Positions 6,569 through 7,032 of a DNA stretch of 7,032 nucleotides are shown here, in pieces. The stretch covers positions 1 through 7,032 of the forward strand of contig JAJOLB010000036.1 of assembly GCA_021129535.1 (NCBI GenBank). Direction: 5' to 3'. The notes under the pieces were generated by a model, which ran no database searches, was not told the origin of the DNA, and saw only the letters and a list, made by a program, of their open reading frames with translations. How positions within the stretch are numbered: position 1 is the first letter of the stretch; every line of letters begins with the position of its first letter. Origin of the DNA: Minisyncoccota bacterium. GTDB taxonomy: Bacteria; Patescibacteriota; Minisyncoccia; Phycocordibacterales; UBA1006. A program made the translations under genes and the position numbers.

Positions 6569-6590
6569 AAAAAAACGCAAATGCGTCTTA
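6569..6590 (-). terminator. Intrinsic terminator of the Cys-rich pilin gene
   Basis: On the minus strand AAGACGC, ATTT, GCGTTTT folds into a 7-bp stem (one G-U pair) with a 4-base loop, and the T-run reaches seven T (6575 to 6569). The stem begins inside the TAA stop codon of the pilin gene (6590-6588). The pilin gene is therefore transcribed as a unit separate from the operon starting at 6265. Confidence 0.75.
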
Positions 6591-6995
6591 ACAATCAAAG
6601 GTTCCCCCTAGCGGTTCAGTCATTCTTTCTAAACTTTCTTCTTCTGAATTAACACAATAATAACCTCCTAGAAATAAGGGGGAATATGCTCTAAATTCAA
6701 TATTATCAGATGTACAATTCATAAACCCATTAACAGTCAGAAGTCCAATAGAGGTCAAAGAATCCGAAGCCCCAGGATTTCCAGCAGAACAAAGATTTGA
6801 AAAACTATAATTATTATCTATCATATAAACTTCAGCAGTAGAACGAAAATGGGAAAGTGTTTCCTTTATAGAAGCATCTTGTGATGCTTGGCGAGCCTTA
6901 CCAAGCCCTGCTAAAACAACGGTAGCTAAAATACCGATAATTGCTACTACTACGAGTAACTCAATCAATGTAAAACCTCTATTTATTTTCTTCAT
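6588..6995 (-). CDS. Small type IV pilin, PilA/PilE-like, Cys-rich
   Basis: A compact prepilin of 135 aa with leader MKKINRG, FTLIE (E12 = mature Glu5) and a classic hydrophobic helix LLVVVAIIGILATVVLAGL. KARQASQDASIKETLSHFRSTAEVYM (33-58) continues the alpha-1 spine in the common ARDA-xIK pattern of small pilins. The globular head is short and holds Cys69, 94, 114 and 135. The last residue is a cysteine, consistent with a disulfide closing the C-terminal loop. It has its own extended -10 promoter, nine bases before the ATG, and its own terminator, so it can be expressed separately from the minor pilins. This suits a major fibre subunit, although no expression evidence is visible. The ATG at 6995 is the only start giving a normal leader. 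Confidence 0.92.
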   Translation of the reverse strand: MKKINRGFTLIELLVVVAIIGILATVVLAGLGKARQASQDASIKETLSHFRSTAEVYMIDNNYSFSNLCSAGNPGASDSLTSIGLLTVNGFMNCTSDNIEFRAYSPLFLGGYYCVNSEEESLERMTEPLGGTFDC

Positions 6996-7004
6996 AATAC
7001 ATAA

Positions 7005-7013
7005 AGTATAACA
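7005..7013 (-). promoter_or_regulatory. Extended -10 promoter of the Cys-rich pilin gene
   Basis: Minus strand TGT-TATACT: TG at 7013-7012 and a -10 box at 7010-7005, ending nine bases before the ATG as at the operon promoter. A T-rich run (7032-7024) lies upstream, and the window ends before a -35 could be judged. It implies a leaderless or nearly leaderless mRNA. Confidence 0.62.
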
Positions 7014-7032
7014 CTATTTATGTAAAAAAAAA

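Larger units (their letters stand above)
6393..6591 (+). pseudogene. Possible small gene broken by a 4-bp tandem duplication
   Basis: An open stretch of 56 codons runs from TTG 6421 to TAA 6589-6591 on the plus strand, containing QEYFHFYIYKFIKNW and DVPQDIYFLIY. Immediately upstream, another frame opens at GTG 6393 (SEYISKILVE) and ends at TGA 6426. At the junction the sequence is GTT GAAT GAAT TAC. Removing one GAAT copy joins the two frames into a single 64-aa protein starting MSEYISKILVELQSISKKY, with a regular amphipathic helix across the seam. AAGGAG lies just before the GTG but with only one or two bases of spacing, and a TATAAA box ends eight bases before it. It has no recognised family. 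It converges on and overlaps the last four bases of the pilin gene. It may instead be chance in AT-rich DNA, since a perfect 7-bp dyad (6437-6453) lies inside it. Confidence 0.35.

Noticed and set aside
1..7032. CRISPR array, tRNA, rRNA, insertion sequence or use of an alternative genetic code
   Set aside because: No regularly spaced direct repeats, cloverleaf, rRNA-like or transposase sequence was seen. All confident genes end in TAA and none needs UGA to be read through.

Overview
The window is AT-rich and almost entirely coded on the minus strand. It reads as a type IV pilus minor-pilin operon that runs straight into a NAD+-dependent DNA ligase gene. Several features point to a small-genome, ultrasmall bacterium of the Candidate Phyla Radiation (Patescibacteria, Parcubacteria-like): small divergent pilins, a ligase with a PQWSF-type adenylation motif, very tight gene packing, no Shine-Dalgarno sequences and TAA as every stop codon. 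The lineage is an inference from style. There is no rRNA or other marker gene here. No gene needs UGA read as an amino acid.

Layout, in minus-strand transcription order. A small Cys-rich type IV pilin (6995 to 6588) has its own extended -10 promoter at the window edge and its own hairpin terminator. A 322-base gap (6266 to 6587) follows. It holds a candidate broken plus-strand gene (6393 to 6591) and the promoter of the main operon. The operon starts at 6265 and encodes a GspG/PilE-like pilin, the prepilin peptidase PilD, a GspH/FimT-like pseudopilin, a GspJ/PilW-like one, a GspI/PilV-like one, a GspK/PilX-like one without Glu5, and LigA. The gaps are +3, +3, +1, +1, +16 and -11 bases.

The proteins should work together. 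PilD in the membrane cleaves each prepilin after its conserved glycine. The H/J/I/K-type minor pilins would form the tip-priming complex of the pilus, and the GspG-like and Cys-rich pilins would build or decorate the fibre. LigA acts on DNA nicks in the cytoplasm, so it is functionally unrelated unless the pilus serves DNA uptake.

The left edge (1 to 243) has no convincing protein gene. It holds three consecutive perfect hairpins, the last a good intrinsic terminator, which look like a short plus-strand structured RNA or the tail of a plus-strand transcript.

Points most worth a second look: LigA has lost all four zinc-finger cysteines; the two pilin promoters are near-identical and appear to make leaderless mRNAs; the left-edge hairpin cluster has a dyad that recurs near 6437; and the convergent small reading frame looks broken by a 4-base tandem duplication.
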